DNA of 64,000 nt, from positions 1-64,000 of the forward strand of contig NZ_BIMF01000006.1 in the NCBI RefSeq assembly GCF_004000945.1, read 5' to 3'. The notes beneath the pieces were generated by a model. It had not been told where the DNA came from. It made no database searches and saw only the letters and a program-made list of their open reading frames with translations. The position numbers were made by a program, and so were the translations under genes. Positions 6,567 to 15,394 of this stretch are shown piece by piece. Each line of letters begins with the position of its first letter. Position 1 is the first letter of the stretch. Source of the stretch: Paenibacillus lautus NBRC 15380. Lineage in GTDB: Bacteria; Bacillota; Bacilli; Paenibacillales; Paenibacillaceae.

Positions 6567-8864
6567 ATGAAATGGAATCACTTCAAGTCCAAGCTTCTGC
6601 TTAAATACACACTGTCCTACATATCCATTTTCCTGATACCTCTTGTTATATTAACCATCATCATTTACCACAATGCCGTGGATACGCTCCGTTCCGAGAT
6701 CGAGCAGACCAACGTCAATCAACTGACCCAGGCTAAAACCGTCATCGACGAGCGCATGAAGGAGCTTCAGGATATCGCCTTTCGGATAGCCTACGACGAG
6801 CAGCTGACCCGCTATTGGACCCACCATCCCTACTACAGCCGGGAATCCATCGGGGCCTTGGTCAAATACAAAGCCACCAGTTCCATCATCGATGAGCTGT
6901 TCCTCTTCTTCCGCGGAGATAACAGCATTTACTCGTCCCAGGGCTTTGAGAACCTGAACGTCTTTACCGACCGCTACAAATTCAAGAGCTGGAACGAAAC
7001 GGAGATGGTCCGGGATTTAAACTCCGTCCAGATCCCGACCATGCGTCCGGCGGAACAAGTCGTGCAAGGGACCAAAACCCAGAATTCCATGCTGGCATAC
7101 CTTGTGCCGATCGCACCCAACAATACGCCGGCTCACGGCACCGTCATGTACTTCATCCACGAATCCAATCTGACGGGATTGATCGACTCCATCCTCAGCG
7201 ATTATCATGGGATGACTTATATTTTCGATAATTACGGACAAGTCCTGGCTGCCAATTACAAAGGCGAGACCATTACCGAGCAGGAGGTCAACGCGCTGTT
7301 CTCGCTTGAGCCGGGAACGCACAGCCTTTCGTTGAACCAAGAGCCCCATTCGGTTGTGTCCGTCAAATCCGACACGGGCTGGACTTATGTCACCGCGATG
7401 CCAAGCAACCAATTTTTCGGCCGCATCGTTCATATTCGCACTTTTATCGTTCTGGTATTCTCCTTCGTGGTGATGATGGGCACCATTCTGGCCATCATGC
7501 TGGCCCGCAGGCAATACCATCCGATTTCGGATTTGATGGAGTTCATCCGCTTGAAGAATGATCCCGAACCGTCCACACCCAGCAACGAGCTGGAATGGAT
7601 CAAGAAGACGCTGCATGATTACAGCCAGCGCGTCGATCTCCAAGAGCCCTATGCCCGAAATCATATTCTGCTCATGCTGCTGAAGCACGGCCATACCGGG
7701 GAATTCCCGGCCGAGTATACGGAGAAGCTGGGCATTCGCTTCAGCCGCTCCCATTATTTTGTTGTGACCATGGGCTGGGAGTCGCACGCCCTTCCCATTG
7801 GTGACAATCCGGAACGGCGGCCTGTCATGCAGCTGATGAACGATGTGGAGCTGACGGCATTTTCCGCATACGCCTATGGAGTGGAGCTGCCGCAGCCTGA
7901 TCAGCTGGCCCTCATCGTCGGATTTGATGCGGAAACCGGGCATGAAGCGAGCCTTAACGCCCGGATGGAGCCGATCGCCCTGGCCCTGCAATCGATCGCT
8001 GCCGAGCACACAGGCGTCTCTCCAGCGATCGGGGTAGGCAACCGCTACAGCTACCCGGAGCAGTTAAATCAATCCTTCATTGAGGCAACGACCGCGCTGG
8101 AAGCATCCATGCTGCATGGACAGGGCAGCAGCACCTTCTTCAACGCTCTTTCGGGTTCCGGTGCGCAGGATTCGTCCTTCTGGGTCCCTAAGGATGTGCT
8201 CCTGAAGCTGGTTCAGAGCTTGAAGCAGGGCAGTTACGATGTGGCGGTTCAGATGGTATCCACCGCATTGAATACCCTGAAGACGGAAATGCCGTCCGTA
8301 CCGCTGCTGCGCTGCATTTGCTTCGATATTCTGAATACGATGCTGAAGACCGCATCCGAGCTTGGCATCCATCATGTAGTCAATCAGCTGCCACGGGTCA
8401 CTTCCTATGACTCGCTGGAGGATTTGGAGAAGAAGCTGGCAGGCCTTGCCGCGGAAATCTGCGCCCATGTCGAGGCGAAGAGCGAGACGGAAGAGAGCTC
8501 CCTGATGGATGAAATCGTCGCTTATATCGACGCTAATTTCACCGATTACGACCTCAGCCTGGGCACGATCTCGTCCAAATTCTCTATCTCTTCATCGTAT
8601 TTCAGCCGCTCCTTCAAGGAGAAGATCGGCATGAATTTCACCCAATATATCTGGCAGAAACGAATCGATGAGGTCATCCGGCTGCTGCTGCACACAACCG
8701 ATCCATTGAAGGATATCATCACCCGGGTCGGTTACCTGGATACGCCGAACTTCATTCGTAAATTCAAGAAAGAAACAGGTTACACGCCTGGCCAATATCG
8801 CAAAATGCACAGCCCCAACGCTGCCGACTCCGCGGATGATGACGACGAGGAGTACATCGGATAA
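6567..8864 (+). CDS. Membrane-bound AraC-family sensor-regulator (YesS-like)
   Basis: A 765-residue one-component regulator. The N-terminus has a transmembrane helix at about residues 12-34. An extracellular sensor region follows to about 288, then a second helix at about 290-312 (TFIVLVFSFVVMMGTILAIM), a cytosolic linker, and an AraC-type double helix-turn-helix at about 645-750 (LGTISSKFSISSSYFSRSF and the family ending VGYLDTPNFIRKFKKETGY). The start is supported by GGGAGG. YesS-like proteins typically sense extracellular sugars and activate a neighbouring carbohydrate ABC operon. Here the convergent locus at 9-20.5 kb is the obvious target, since its permeases belong to the partner family. 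The 3' end runs into a 38-bp tandem repeat that encodes the acidic DDDDEEYIG tail. The target is inferred, not seen. Confidence 0.88.
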   Translation: MKWNHFKSKLLLKYTLSYISIFLIPLVILTIIIYHNAVDTLRSEIEQTNVNQLTQAKTVIDERMKELQDIAFRIAYDEQLTRYWTHHPYYSRESIGALVKYKATSSIIDELFLFFRGDNSIYSSQGFENLNVFTDRYKFKSWNETEMVRDLNSVQIPTMRPAEQVVQGTKTQNSMLAYLVPIAPNNTPAHGTVMYFIHESNLTGLIDSILSDYHGMTYIFDNYGQVLAANYKGETITEQEVNALFSLEPGTHSLSLNQEPHSVVSVKSDTGWTYVTAMPSNQFFGRIVHIRTFIVLVFSFVVMMGTILAIMLARRQYHPISDLMEFIRLKNDPEPSTPSNELEWIKKTLHDYSQRVDLQEPYARNHILLMLLKHGHTGEFPAEYTEKLGIRFSRSHYFVVTMGWESHALPIGDNPERRPVMQLMNDVELTAFSAYAYGVELPQPDQLALIVGFDAETGHEASLNARMEPIALALQSIAAEHTGVSPAIGVGNRYSYPEQLNQSFIEATTALEASMLHGQGSSTFFNALSGSGAQDSSFWVPKDVLLKLVQSLKQGSYDVAVQMVSTALNTLKTEMPSVPLLRCICFDILNTMLKTASELGIHHVVNQLPRVTSYDSLEDLEKKLAGLAAEICAHVEAKSETEESSLMDEIVAYIDANFTDYDLSLGTISSKFSISSSYFSRSFKEKIGMNFTQYIWQKRIDEVIRLLLHTTDPLKDIITRVGYLDTPNFIRKFKKETGYTPGQYRKMHSPNAADSADDDDEEYIG

Positions 8865-8958
8865 CGGTTTCCGACGTTGGCGTCGAGGAATGCGTCGGAT
8901 AACGACTTCGGACGTCGGCGTCGTGGAGTGCGTTGGATTACGATTCGGACGTTGGCGA
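8847..8958. repeat. 38-bp tandem repeat, three units
   Basis: Units 8847-8884 and 8885-8922 are both 38 bp and share about 30 positions. Unit 8923-8958 is 36 bp and more diverged. The core is GGATAACG...CGGACGTTGGCGTC. The first unit overlaps the last codons and stop of the AraC-type gene; the others lie between the stop and the shared terminator. A further degenerate half unit may follow to about 8982. Confidence 0.85.
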
Positions 8959-8988
8959 ATAAGAGTGCCGGTTTTGCCGGATAAAACA

Positions 8989-9027
8989 GAAACCTCCCCT
9001 GAGCAATACCGTTCAAGGGAGGTTTTC
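8989..9027. terminator. Bidirectional terminator
   Basis: AAACCTCCCCT pairs with AGGGAGGTTTT around a 15-base loop, between the convergent AraC-type gene and the GH18 gene. A/T runs on both sides let it work in either direction. Confidence 0.8.
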
Positions 9028-9081
9028 GTATGTTTTAAACTCATATCGAGCGATCCGATCATCACGCACCGCCAGCTTTTC

Positions 9082-10128
9082 CTATTTCCCAACAGGGTTG
9101 CTCTGAAATCCTTGATGCATAGCGCCCAACAGGCGATGGGTCGGGTCGCATCCGTATTCCCAGAACATAATCCCGGCCAAGCCTTGTTCCTTCACATAAT
9201 CGCATTTGCACTGAATCGATTCCTCATCGTCATAAGAAATCAGGCTGGAGCCATTAAAGAGGTAAGGTGCACAGGCTTCCTCATCCCAATAACGAACGTA
9301 GCCGTTCTTGTTGATGTAATCCGCAGCCAGCTCGGCAAAGGCCGGACCATAGCCGCCAGTGGTGCCGGCCATTTGGTGAAGGCCGTGGTTTCGGTCCGGC
9401 ACCTCGTTCCATACACGGGAGTAGAAAGCGGCACCGATGACAATCTTCTCCTTAGGGACACCGGCACGGACGAACAGGTTCACGGAAGCATCCGTACTGA
9501 TTCGGAACAGATCGCCGGTTGGCGTGTACAGATTCGTATGATGTCCGGTCAGGACCTGAAATCCGCCTCGCATATCATAGGTCATCAGCTGTACAAAATC
9601 CAGGTACCGCTGCACCTCGGCCATCTCTGTGCCATCTACATAGTACTGGTCAGCCCCCGCCGCAATCGTAAGCAGATAATGCCGGCCATCCTGGGAGCCC
9701 TTGGCATCCAGCGCCTCCCGGATCGTCTGGAGCAGAAGGGTGAAATTCCGTTTATCGTCCGGGCTGGACGCTATGCCGGCCTCCCCATAGCAAGGATACT
9801 CCCAGTCCAGGTCGATCCCGTCAAAAGGGTATTCCTCCAGCACCCGTATGGCGGAAGCGGCCATGCTGCCCCTTCCCTTTTCGGTTGAGGCAGCTTCCGA
9901 GAAACCGCCCGCACTCCAGCCGCCAACGGACAGCAGCACCGTAAGATCCGGGTGGTCCCGTTTGATGTTCCGGACCACCTCGCCATTCTTCAGATGCTCG
10001 GTCGTGATTTCATCGTTCTTGACATGGCCGAAAGCCACGTTCAAATGCGTCAACTTCGATAGATCCTCATGCGTCATGTCGGGAAGAACCGAATCGACGG
10101 CGTATCCCGCCGTAATATACTTCGTCAT
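9082..10128 (-). CDS. GH18 family glycosidase (chitinase-like), cytosolic
   Basis: A 348-residue TIM-barrel GH18 enzyme. The catalytic signature is FDGIDLDWEYP (DxxDxDxE) near residues 112-122. The substrate-assisting regions SVGGW and LMTYDMRG, and the C-terminal IMFWEYGCD tryptophan motif, are all present. There is no signal peptide, membrane anchor or LysM domain, so it should act in the cytosol on imported chito-oligosaccharide-like or GlcNAc-containing glycans. It is the last gene of the minus-strand glycan operon, 21 bases after the transglutaminase-fold gene. Its closest visible relative is the GH18 gene at 20901-21965, which is highly similar throughout. Endo-N-acetylglucosaminidase activity is an alternative to chitinase; sequence alone does not decide. 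Confidence 0.9.
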   Translation of the reverse strand: MTKYITAGYAVDSVLPDMTHEDLSKLTHLNVAFGHVKNDEITTEHLKNGEVVRNIKRDHPDLTVLLSVGGWSAGGFSEAASTEKGRGSMAASAIRVLEEYPFDGIDLDWEYPCYGEAGIASSPDDKRNFTLLLQTIREALDAKGSQDGRHYLLTIAAGADQYYVDGTEMAEVQRYLDFVQLMTYDMRGGFQVLTGHHTNLYTPTGDLFRISTDASVNLFVRAGVPKEKIVIGAAFYSRVWNEVPDRNHGLHQMAGTTGGYGPAFAELAADYINKNGYVRYWDEEACAPYLFNGSSLISYDDEESIQCKCDYVKEQGLAGIMFWEYGCDPTHRLLGAMHQGFQSNPVGK

Positions 10129-10149
10129 TACTCTTCACTCCGATCCCTT

Positions 10150-12768
10150 CTAGGGTTGTAATATCGCGGATGCAATCTGCAGGGCTTCCTTCCCGGTGCC
10201 GATCTTGTATCCGGAAGCCGTATAACGGATTTGATCCTGACGGTCCAGGACGAACAGATGAGGATAACCGGCTTCATGGGCTGCCGGATTCGGGATGAAA
10301 CCCGACAAGGAAGCATAACTGGAATCACGTACAAACATGGTGCGTGCCGGCAGCTTCGGATAGCTTGCGGGATCAAAGGAAGCCGTCCATTCCGCATCCC
10401 CGATTACCAGCACAATCGGCAATCCCAGCTTATCCAGCGGCTCGGCCAGCTCGCTGAGCTCGCGGAACAGATGCTTGGTCGGCTCCCGCTCCGGTTCGAT
10501 CCAGGCAGCGATAGCGCCCTCGGACCCCAGAAGATCCTTAAGATCCGCTCCCGTTCCGTCTAATCGGGTAAGCGTACTGCCCGGCGCCAGTTTGCCCAGC
10601 ACCGGAATGTCGACCGCCGTCTCACGATAGGTCAGCGCCACGCGCGTGGTGTCTCCGGCACGAACGGTAAAGTACGTGAAGCGCACGCTTACCGTTCCGT
10701 CCTTCAGCCGGATGCCCGACGTTAGACGGTACGAACCCGGCTCAACCTCATACGGTTCGTCGTAAACATCGGTGCTGCCATAAGGATACACCAGCGTTTT
10801 GTACACGCCGTCTTCCAGGCGGGCGAAGGTAAAGTTCTCGGCATAGGATGCGGCCGGCGTATCCTGCGAAACCTCCGAATCCCTGAGGAGCTGCAGCATC
10901 CCCCAGCTTGAGCTCTCCTGATTCCGGGGGGAGCCCAGACGGAAGGCTGCATCTTCCCAGCTTCCATCAAGTAAGTACTGCGGCTTCTGCTCGCTCGGAT
11001 GCAGTCGGGCGGGAATCCCCAGACTACGGCATACAGCCACAAACAGAATGTCCAGCGACTGCTCGTCTCCCTTCATGAGACTGTACGTGCCTGCCGGATT
11101 TCCCTTACCCTTCAGGTTGGGAAGGTCCTCAGCATAGGCATAGCCCTGCTCCAAATGCCCGGCAAGCGTTGAAGGATCCTTCCTGAATGCCGCAGTCTCC
11201 GCCTCCGTAAAGGCATCAACGAATACACGGCGATACGGAACCAGCATTTCATAAGAAACCCGCGGACACAGGATGTACTTCACGAAGGTATCCTCATCCC
11301 ACTGTCCACGCTGTGAGAGGGCACCCATCAGATGATCATCCAGCGTAGGCCGGAAGGTATCAATCAAATCTTTTTCGTTCAGCGACTCCAGCAGCCGCAG
11401 CGGCCACTCGCCATATTCGCCGGAACGCTCCTCCAGGAACGCGGCGATTTCCTTGCTGTTGCCTCTGGCTTTTCGAAGGACGTCCCACACCCGCTCGGGA
11501 GGCAGTCCTGATGACTGGGCCAGTGTGAACGCCTCTTCTTCGCTCAGGAATGTACCTTCATATTCAGTCCGGACCTTCGTCCCTTCCTCCAGACGGTGGT
11601 TATGAGCCTGGGTCTTCTCCTCGGATAACGCCGTCGCGGCGTCCCCTTCTCCTTCCGGTGGAGGAACCATATCGAAATCCACGATCCCTGACGGTTGTTC
11701 GGATGAATCAAGCACAAGTTCGATATGTCCGCCGTCCTGGGCCTTGAACAGGACTTCACTCCACTTGCCGCCGCTGACCGCACGAACCAAGAGGTCGCCA
11801 TAACCGGTCTTAAAGGAAGCCTTCCCTTGCTCATCGGTCTTGATTTCGGCAATCGGAAAAAATTCAGCCATATTATACAGCTCAAATCGAATGCTTGCGC
11901 CGGATACAGGCTCTCCCTGCTTATCCTTCACGCTCACGTAAAGGGTGCGAGCCGGTGCATAGTTCTCCAGCAAATTAATCTCCGTAAACCCCTTTTCGCA
12001 TAGGGTAATATCCTCCGGTCCGGGGTAATCGGCAAAAATTCGCGTATTGATCAGCATCGCCCTGCGTGCCGGCGGACTGAACCAGCCTTGATTCAAGCGG
12101 GCTTCCGGTTCGCATGCCCCGATGTAATACCACTGGCCGTCCGCCCATGCTTCCACCCAGGCATGGTTGCTGTCGCAATGAGCCCAGCGCGGCGTATAGA
12201 CCTGACGCGCGGGGATGCCGATGCTACGAAGCGCGGCCACCGCCAGCGTGGACTCCTCGCCACAGCGTCCGCGTGCGTTCCGGATCATCGTCAGCGGCGA
12301 TATGGTTCGCAGATCGCTGCCGATGTAGGTCGCCTTCTCATGGCACCAATAATTGGTTTCCAGAATGGCATCCGCCATCGATAACTTCGCCGTCCGTTCG
12401 GCCAATTCGTTGTAGAGAATACCGCGGTAATCCTCAATATTCTCCGTATTAACCCGGTAAGGAAGCACAAAATGCAGGAACAGATGATCCGGCACGCGCT
12501 CGCTCCAAGGCACGCGCTTACGGATGTCCAGGGCTTGGCGCACATGATTCAAGAACAATTCTCCATCATAGTCGGCCATGTCGTTCACCGGCATGTAAGC
12601 AAACAAATATTTCAGGGCCCAAATCTCTTCATCGGTCAGTTCCTGCTCAAAAACATGAAACAGCTTATCCTTGCGGGCTTCCGCAAAAATGATCTTCTCC
12701 TGAAACTTTTGCTCGATCCGCTCCAGCGTCTGCGAATCCAACGAGAACACCATGGTTTGGCTGGTCAT
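10150..12768 (-). CDS. Transglutaminase-fold protein with C-terminal thioredoxin-like domain
   Basis: An 872-residue protein without a signal peptide. The transglutaminase core (about residues 130-220) shows GRCGEESTLAVAALRSIGIP (Cys near 169) and SNHAWVEAW (His near 201). The cysteine loop resembles the RCGE loop of peptide:N-glycanases. At the position where that family has the third triad residue (WLHCDPCE in PNGase) this protein reads WYYIGACEPE, so the aspartate is replaced by glycine. A carboxypeptidase-like beta domain follows (SVKDKQGEPVSGASIRFEL), then a UBA-like EEEAFTLAQSSGLPPERVWD stretch and a second transglutaminase-like half (GNPAGTYSLMKGDEQSLDIL). The end is a redoxin-like domain (about 730-872, LPIVLVIGDAEW, PHLFVLDRQDQIRY) without a CxxC. 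GGGAG lies 10 bases before the start. Its position among fucosidase and GH18 genes suggests a role in glycan or glycopeptide handling; enzymatic function is unproven. Confidence 0.75.
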   Translation of the reverse strand: MTSQTMVFSLDSQTLERIEQKFQEKIIFAEARKDKLFHVFEQELTDEEIWALKYLFAYMPVNDMADYDGELFLNHVRQALDIRKRVPWSERVPDHLFLHFVLPYRVNTENIEDYRGILYNELAERTAKLSMADAILETNYWCHEKATYIGSDLRTISPLTMIRNARGRCGEESTLAVAALRSIGIPARQVYTPRWAHCDSNHAWVEAWADGQWYYIGACEPEARLNQGWFSPPARRAMLINTRIFADYPGPEDITLCEKGFTEINLLENYAPARTLYVSVKDKQGEPVSGASIRFELYNMAEFFPIAEIKTDEQGKASFKTGYGDLLVRAVSGGKWSEVLFKAQDGGHIELVLDSSEQPSGIVDFDMVPPPEGEGDAATALSEEKTQAHNHRLEEGTKVRTEYEGTFLSEEEAFTLAQSSGLPPERVWDVLRKARGNSKEIAAFLEERSGEYGEWPLRLLESLNEKDLIDTFRPTLDDHLMGALSQRGQWDEDTFVKYILCPRVSYEMLVPYRRVFVDAFTEAETAAFRKDPSTLAGHLEQGYAYAEDLPNLKGKGNPAGTYSLMKGDEQSLDILFVAVCRSLGIPARLHPSEQKPQYLLDGSWEDAAFRLGSPRNQESSSWGMLQLLRDSEVSQDTPAASYAENFTFARLEDGVYKTLVYPYGSTDVYDEPYEVEPGSYRLTSGIRLKDGTVSVRFTYFTVRAGDTTRVALTYRETAVDIPVLGKLAPGSTLTRLDGTGADLKDLLGSEGAIAAWIEPEREPTKHLFRELSELAEPLDKLGLPIVLVIGDAEWTASFDPASYPKLPARTMFVRDSSYASLSGFIPNPAAHEAGYPHLFVLDRQDQIRYTASGYKIGTGKEALQIASAILQP

Positions 12769-12775
12769 CCTCCGT

Positions 12776-13798
12776 TCACTCCCTCCATAACTTTCCGTCT
12801 TCCCGAATGCAGATTATAGCCGTTCCGTCCGATGAAGGCGCGCTAATCTGGAACAGGCTCCGGGTCGTTTCAATCACGGGCTGGATGCTCCATGAATCCT
12901 CACCCATGAGCCGCTTCGTTTCCTGCGTAAATTCACCATGGGCTTCATAGTAATTACGCTGCCGGTAATAGAGCCTGCGCAGCTCCCATTTGATCCGTTC
13001 GTCCTCCGGAAGCTTAAACGGCTGGTGCCCCTCATCATCGGCGAATACGACGTAACCCCACAGCTCCGGGTAATGCATATTGATGATGCCCATCGGCGAC
13101 CATACCCAATTGTCCTCCGGATAAGGCTTGCCTGTCTCCGGATTCAGCACCTTGCGGTACTCGCCGTCTTGTACCTCGGTCTGCCATTCCACGCGCGAGA
13201 AATTGACCCGCCAGAACTCACCCGGTGCAGGACGGCGGCCACCTTCGGCACATTCCTTAAGACTGGTCCAAGGGATCGCTACTTCCACGCTCCATTTCCG
13301 GTTGTCGGCACCCGGACGGTTCAGCTCCCCGTCGATAAACACCGCCGTCTTGAGACCGCTGATATCCCAGCCGTTGACCGGAGGTCCGCCATCCCGGTAC
13401 GGTTTCACGAGCAGCAAGTCCCAAACGGTGTTCAAGGCATTGATCTCGAATTCATAATATTGATGGCTGTCTCCGTCCGGATCAATGAATATTTCAAAGT
13501 CATTATCATAGAAAATAACCGAATCGCGTTCCGTCAACGTCGCCCATATCTGATCCTCGATCAGCTCGGCGGCAAAATAAAAATAGTCGTCGTCCCACAG
13601 CATTTTGACCCGGGTCCGTTTTCCCGGCTTCGGACGAAGATCCCCTTCGATATCAACGAAATCGTCGGTCCACTCCGCCGCATCCCAGAACGCCTTATCC
13701 ACGCGGCCGTCCAGCACGAGCGGCTGCCCCGCACGCTTGCATATATAATGCTTGGGAGCATACTCAATCCTCGGCTCCGGCACTCCACTTCTGTTCAT
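12776..13798 (-). CDS. CBM9-like carbohydrate-binding protein, cytosolic
   Basis: A 340-residue protein whose main part (about residues 20-265) matches the family-9 carbohydrate-binding module fold: LDGRVDKAFWDAAEW at the start of the domain, VKMLWDDDYFYFAAEL, FEIFIDPDGDSHQYYEFEINALNTVWDLL, and EVAIPW. No signal peptide or catalytic module is attached, which is unusual because most CBM9 domains belong to secreted xylanases. A C-terminal helical part (KWELRRLYYRQRNYYEAHG) follows. ATG 13798 has GGAGAG upstream. The gene lies 63 bases after the GH29 gene, with a GAGGGAG/CTCCCTC hairpin in that gap, and 7 bases before the transglutaminase-fold gene. It may bind a glycan product or be a non-hydrolytic partner of the fucosidases. 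Confidence 0.8.
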   Translation of the reverse strand: MNRSGVPEPRIEYAPKHYICKRAGQPLVLDGRVDKAFWDAAEWTDDFVDIEGDLRPKPGKRTRVKMLWDDDYFYFAAELIEDQIWATLTERDSVIFYDNDFEIFIDPDGDSHQYYEFEINALNTVWDLLLVKPYRDGGPPVNGWDISGLKTAVFIDGELNRPGADNRKWSVEVAIPWTSLKECAEGGRRPAPGEFWRVNFSRVEWQTEVQDGEYRKVLNPETGKPYPEDNWVWSPMGIINMHYPELWGYVVFADDEGHQPFKLPEDERIKWELRRLYYRQRNYYEAHGEFTQETKRLMGEDSWSIQPVIETTRSLFQISAPSSDGTAIICIREDGKLWRE

Positions 13799-13861
13799 GT
13801 CATTCTCTCCGCTTCATGAGGGAGGAATGAGCACTTATCAAGCGCTCCCTCCCCGTGATGG

Positions 13862-15148
13862 TTAGTTATGCGTGACTACGGCTCCCGAGCCGCCGTACAT
13901 CTCCAGCTCTTCGTCAAACTCCAGCTTAAGAACAGTCACCTGCTCATGCGCGTCTTCAGGAGTCATCTTGATCCACGTCGTCCCCGGGATATTGAACCAA
14001 GGCACGCCTCCATGGATCTCGTGGGTAAGCTCTTTGCCCGAATGCAGCACGGTAATTTTCTTGATCGGGTTGCACAGGCCCTTGATGCACACATTCTCTT
14101 TCGGATCGTCATAAACAAACAGGTACAATGTCTTTCTGTCCTCGGAAATCGTGCTTCCCCCCAGATAATAGCGGGTCATAATGCCCTCGCCCGTTCCGAA
14201 TACGGCCTCCTCATGGGTCCGGATCCATGCTCCCAGCCCAAGCAGAATGTCCTCCTGCCTTTGATCGATAGTGCCGTCCTCGCGCGGACCGATATCCAGT
14301 AGCATATTGCCGCCCATCGAGATGCAGTCGCAGAACATCCGAATGATCTGGTTCAATGATTTGTATTTATGATCGGTCGGCACATAACCCCACGAACTGT
14401 TGATTGTCGTGCAGAATTCCCAAGGTCCCTCCGGTCTCGTGATCGGAATGCCCTGCTCCGGCGTTTTATAATCACCGTGGCCCTGCAGGCGCGAGTTAAT
14501 GATGATGTCCGGATTGAAGGATTGCAGGTAATGCTTGAACTCCGGCAGATTCCACTGCTCGGCACTCCGTTCCCAATCGCCGTCGAACCACAGCAGATCC
14601 ACCTTCCCGTAATTCGTAAGGATCTCCCGCAGCTGGTTGTTATTAAACTCCAGGAATTTCTGCCACTTCTCCTGATCCTGAACACCGTCCACGGGACTGG
14701 TGTGCGGGTTGACCCCGCTGAGATCCTCCGGTACCCTGCCTCCTTCGAACACGCTCGGATAATCCGGATGCGACCAGTCAATCAGAGAAAAGTACATGCC
14801 CAGGTGAATCCCCTTCTCCCTGATCGCTTCGGCATACTCCCGCACGATGTCCCGATTTGCCGGCGTCCGCTTGACCACGTTGAGATCGCTGTACTGCGTA
14901 TCCCACAGCGCAACGCCATCATGGTGCTTCGTTGTCAGCACGGCATACCGGGCACCGGATTTCTCGATCAAATCCGCCCATTTCTCCGCATTGAATTTCG
15001 ATGCCGTAAAACCGTCCAGCTGCTTCATGTACTCGTCGTACGTGATCCTCCCATTATAGAAGGACCAAGATTCCGAGACTCCGTCCACGGCATAGATGCC
15101 ATAGTGAATGAAGATGCCCAGTTTGGCTTCTTTGAACCATTTCTGCAT
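13862..15148 (-). CDS. Alpha-L-fucosidase, GH29 (first copy)
   Basis: A 428-residue GH29 enzyme that removes alpha-linked L-fucose with retention of configuration. Family motifs: WFKEAKLGIFIHYGIYAV at the start of the barrel, TTKHHDGVALWDT, and VDLLWFDGDW, in which the aspartate after WF is the expected nucleophile; GGNMLLDIGPREDGT follows. The frame is open 36 codons further, but ATG 15148 follows AGAGGTG and starts at the conserved MQKWFKEAKLG, so it is used. There is no secretion signal. The second GH29 gene lies upstream, and between them sits a ~174-bp terminal-inverted-repeat element (15202-15375) that may carry or disturb the local promoter. Confidence 0.9.
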   Translation of the reverse strand: MQKWFKEAKLGIFIHYGIYAVDGVSESWSFYNGRITYDEYMKQLDGFTASKFNAEKWADLIEKSGARYAVLTTKHHDGVALWDTQYSDLNVVKRTPANRDIVREYAEAIREKGIHLGMYFSLIDWSHPDYPSVFEGGRVPEDLSGVNPHTSPVDGVQDQEKWQKFLEFNNNQLREILTNYGKVDLLWFDGDWERSAEQWNLPEFKHYLQSFNPDIIINSRLQGHGDYKTPEQGIPITRPEGPWEFCTTINSSWGYVPTDHKYKSLNQIIRMFCDCISMGGNMLLDIGPREDGTIDQRQEDILLGLGAWIRTHEEAVFGTGEGIMTRYYLGGSTISEDRKTLYLFVYDDPKENVCIKGLCNPIKKITVLHSGKELTHEIHGGVPWFNIPGTTWIKMTPEDAHEQVTVLKLEFDEELEMYGGSGAVVTHN

Positions 15149-15201
15149 ATTTGTCCACACCTCTTCTTGAAGTCCTTGTAAGTGAAAAATACGTTTATGA
15201 G

Positions 15202-15375
15202 GTTGTTCAAAAAGTCCGCTTTTGATCACGAAGCGAATCAGGAAGCAATTCGGCATCGAATCTTGAATTCAGCCGGGCCTTCCGGTGCTCACGTACCCAA
15301 AACGTACGCTCCACTCCTCAGTCCCTAGCTTCATCCAACCTTCTCGGTGCTGAAAATCGACCTTTTTGAACACGC
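15202..15375. mobile_element. MITE-like element with terminal inverted repeats
   Basis: The left end TTGTTCAAAAAGTCC and right end GACCTTTTTGAACA form imperfect terminal inverted repeats around about 145 bp without a coding frame. It sits in the gap between two operon genes. No second copy was found in this window, and target-site duplications are not obvious. Confidence 0.6.
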
Positions 15376-15394
15376 ACTTTATATAACCCGTCTC

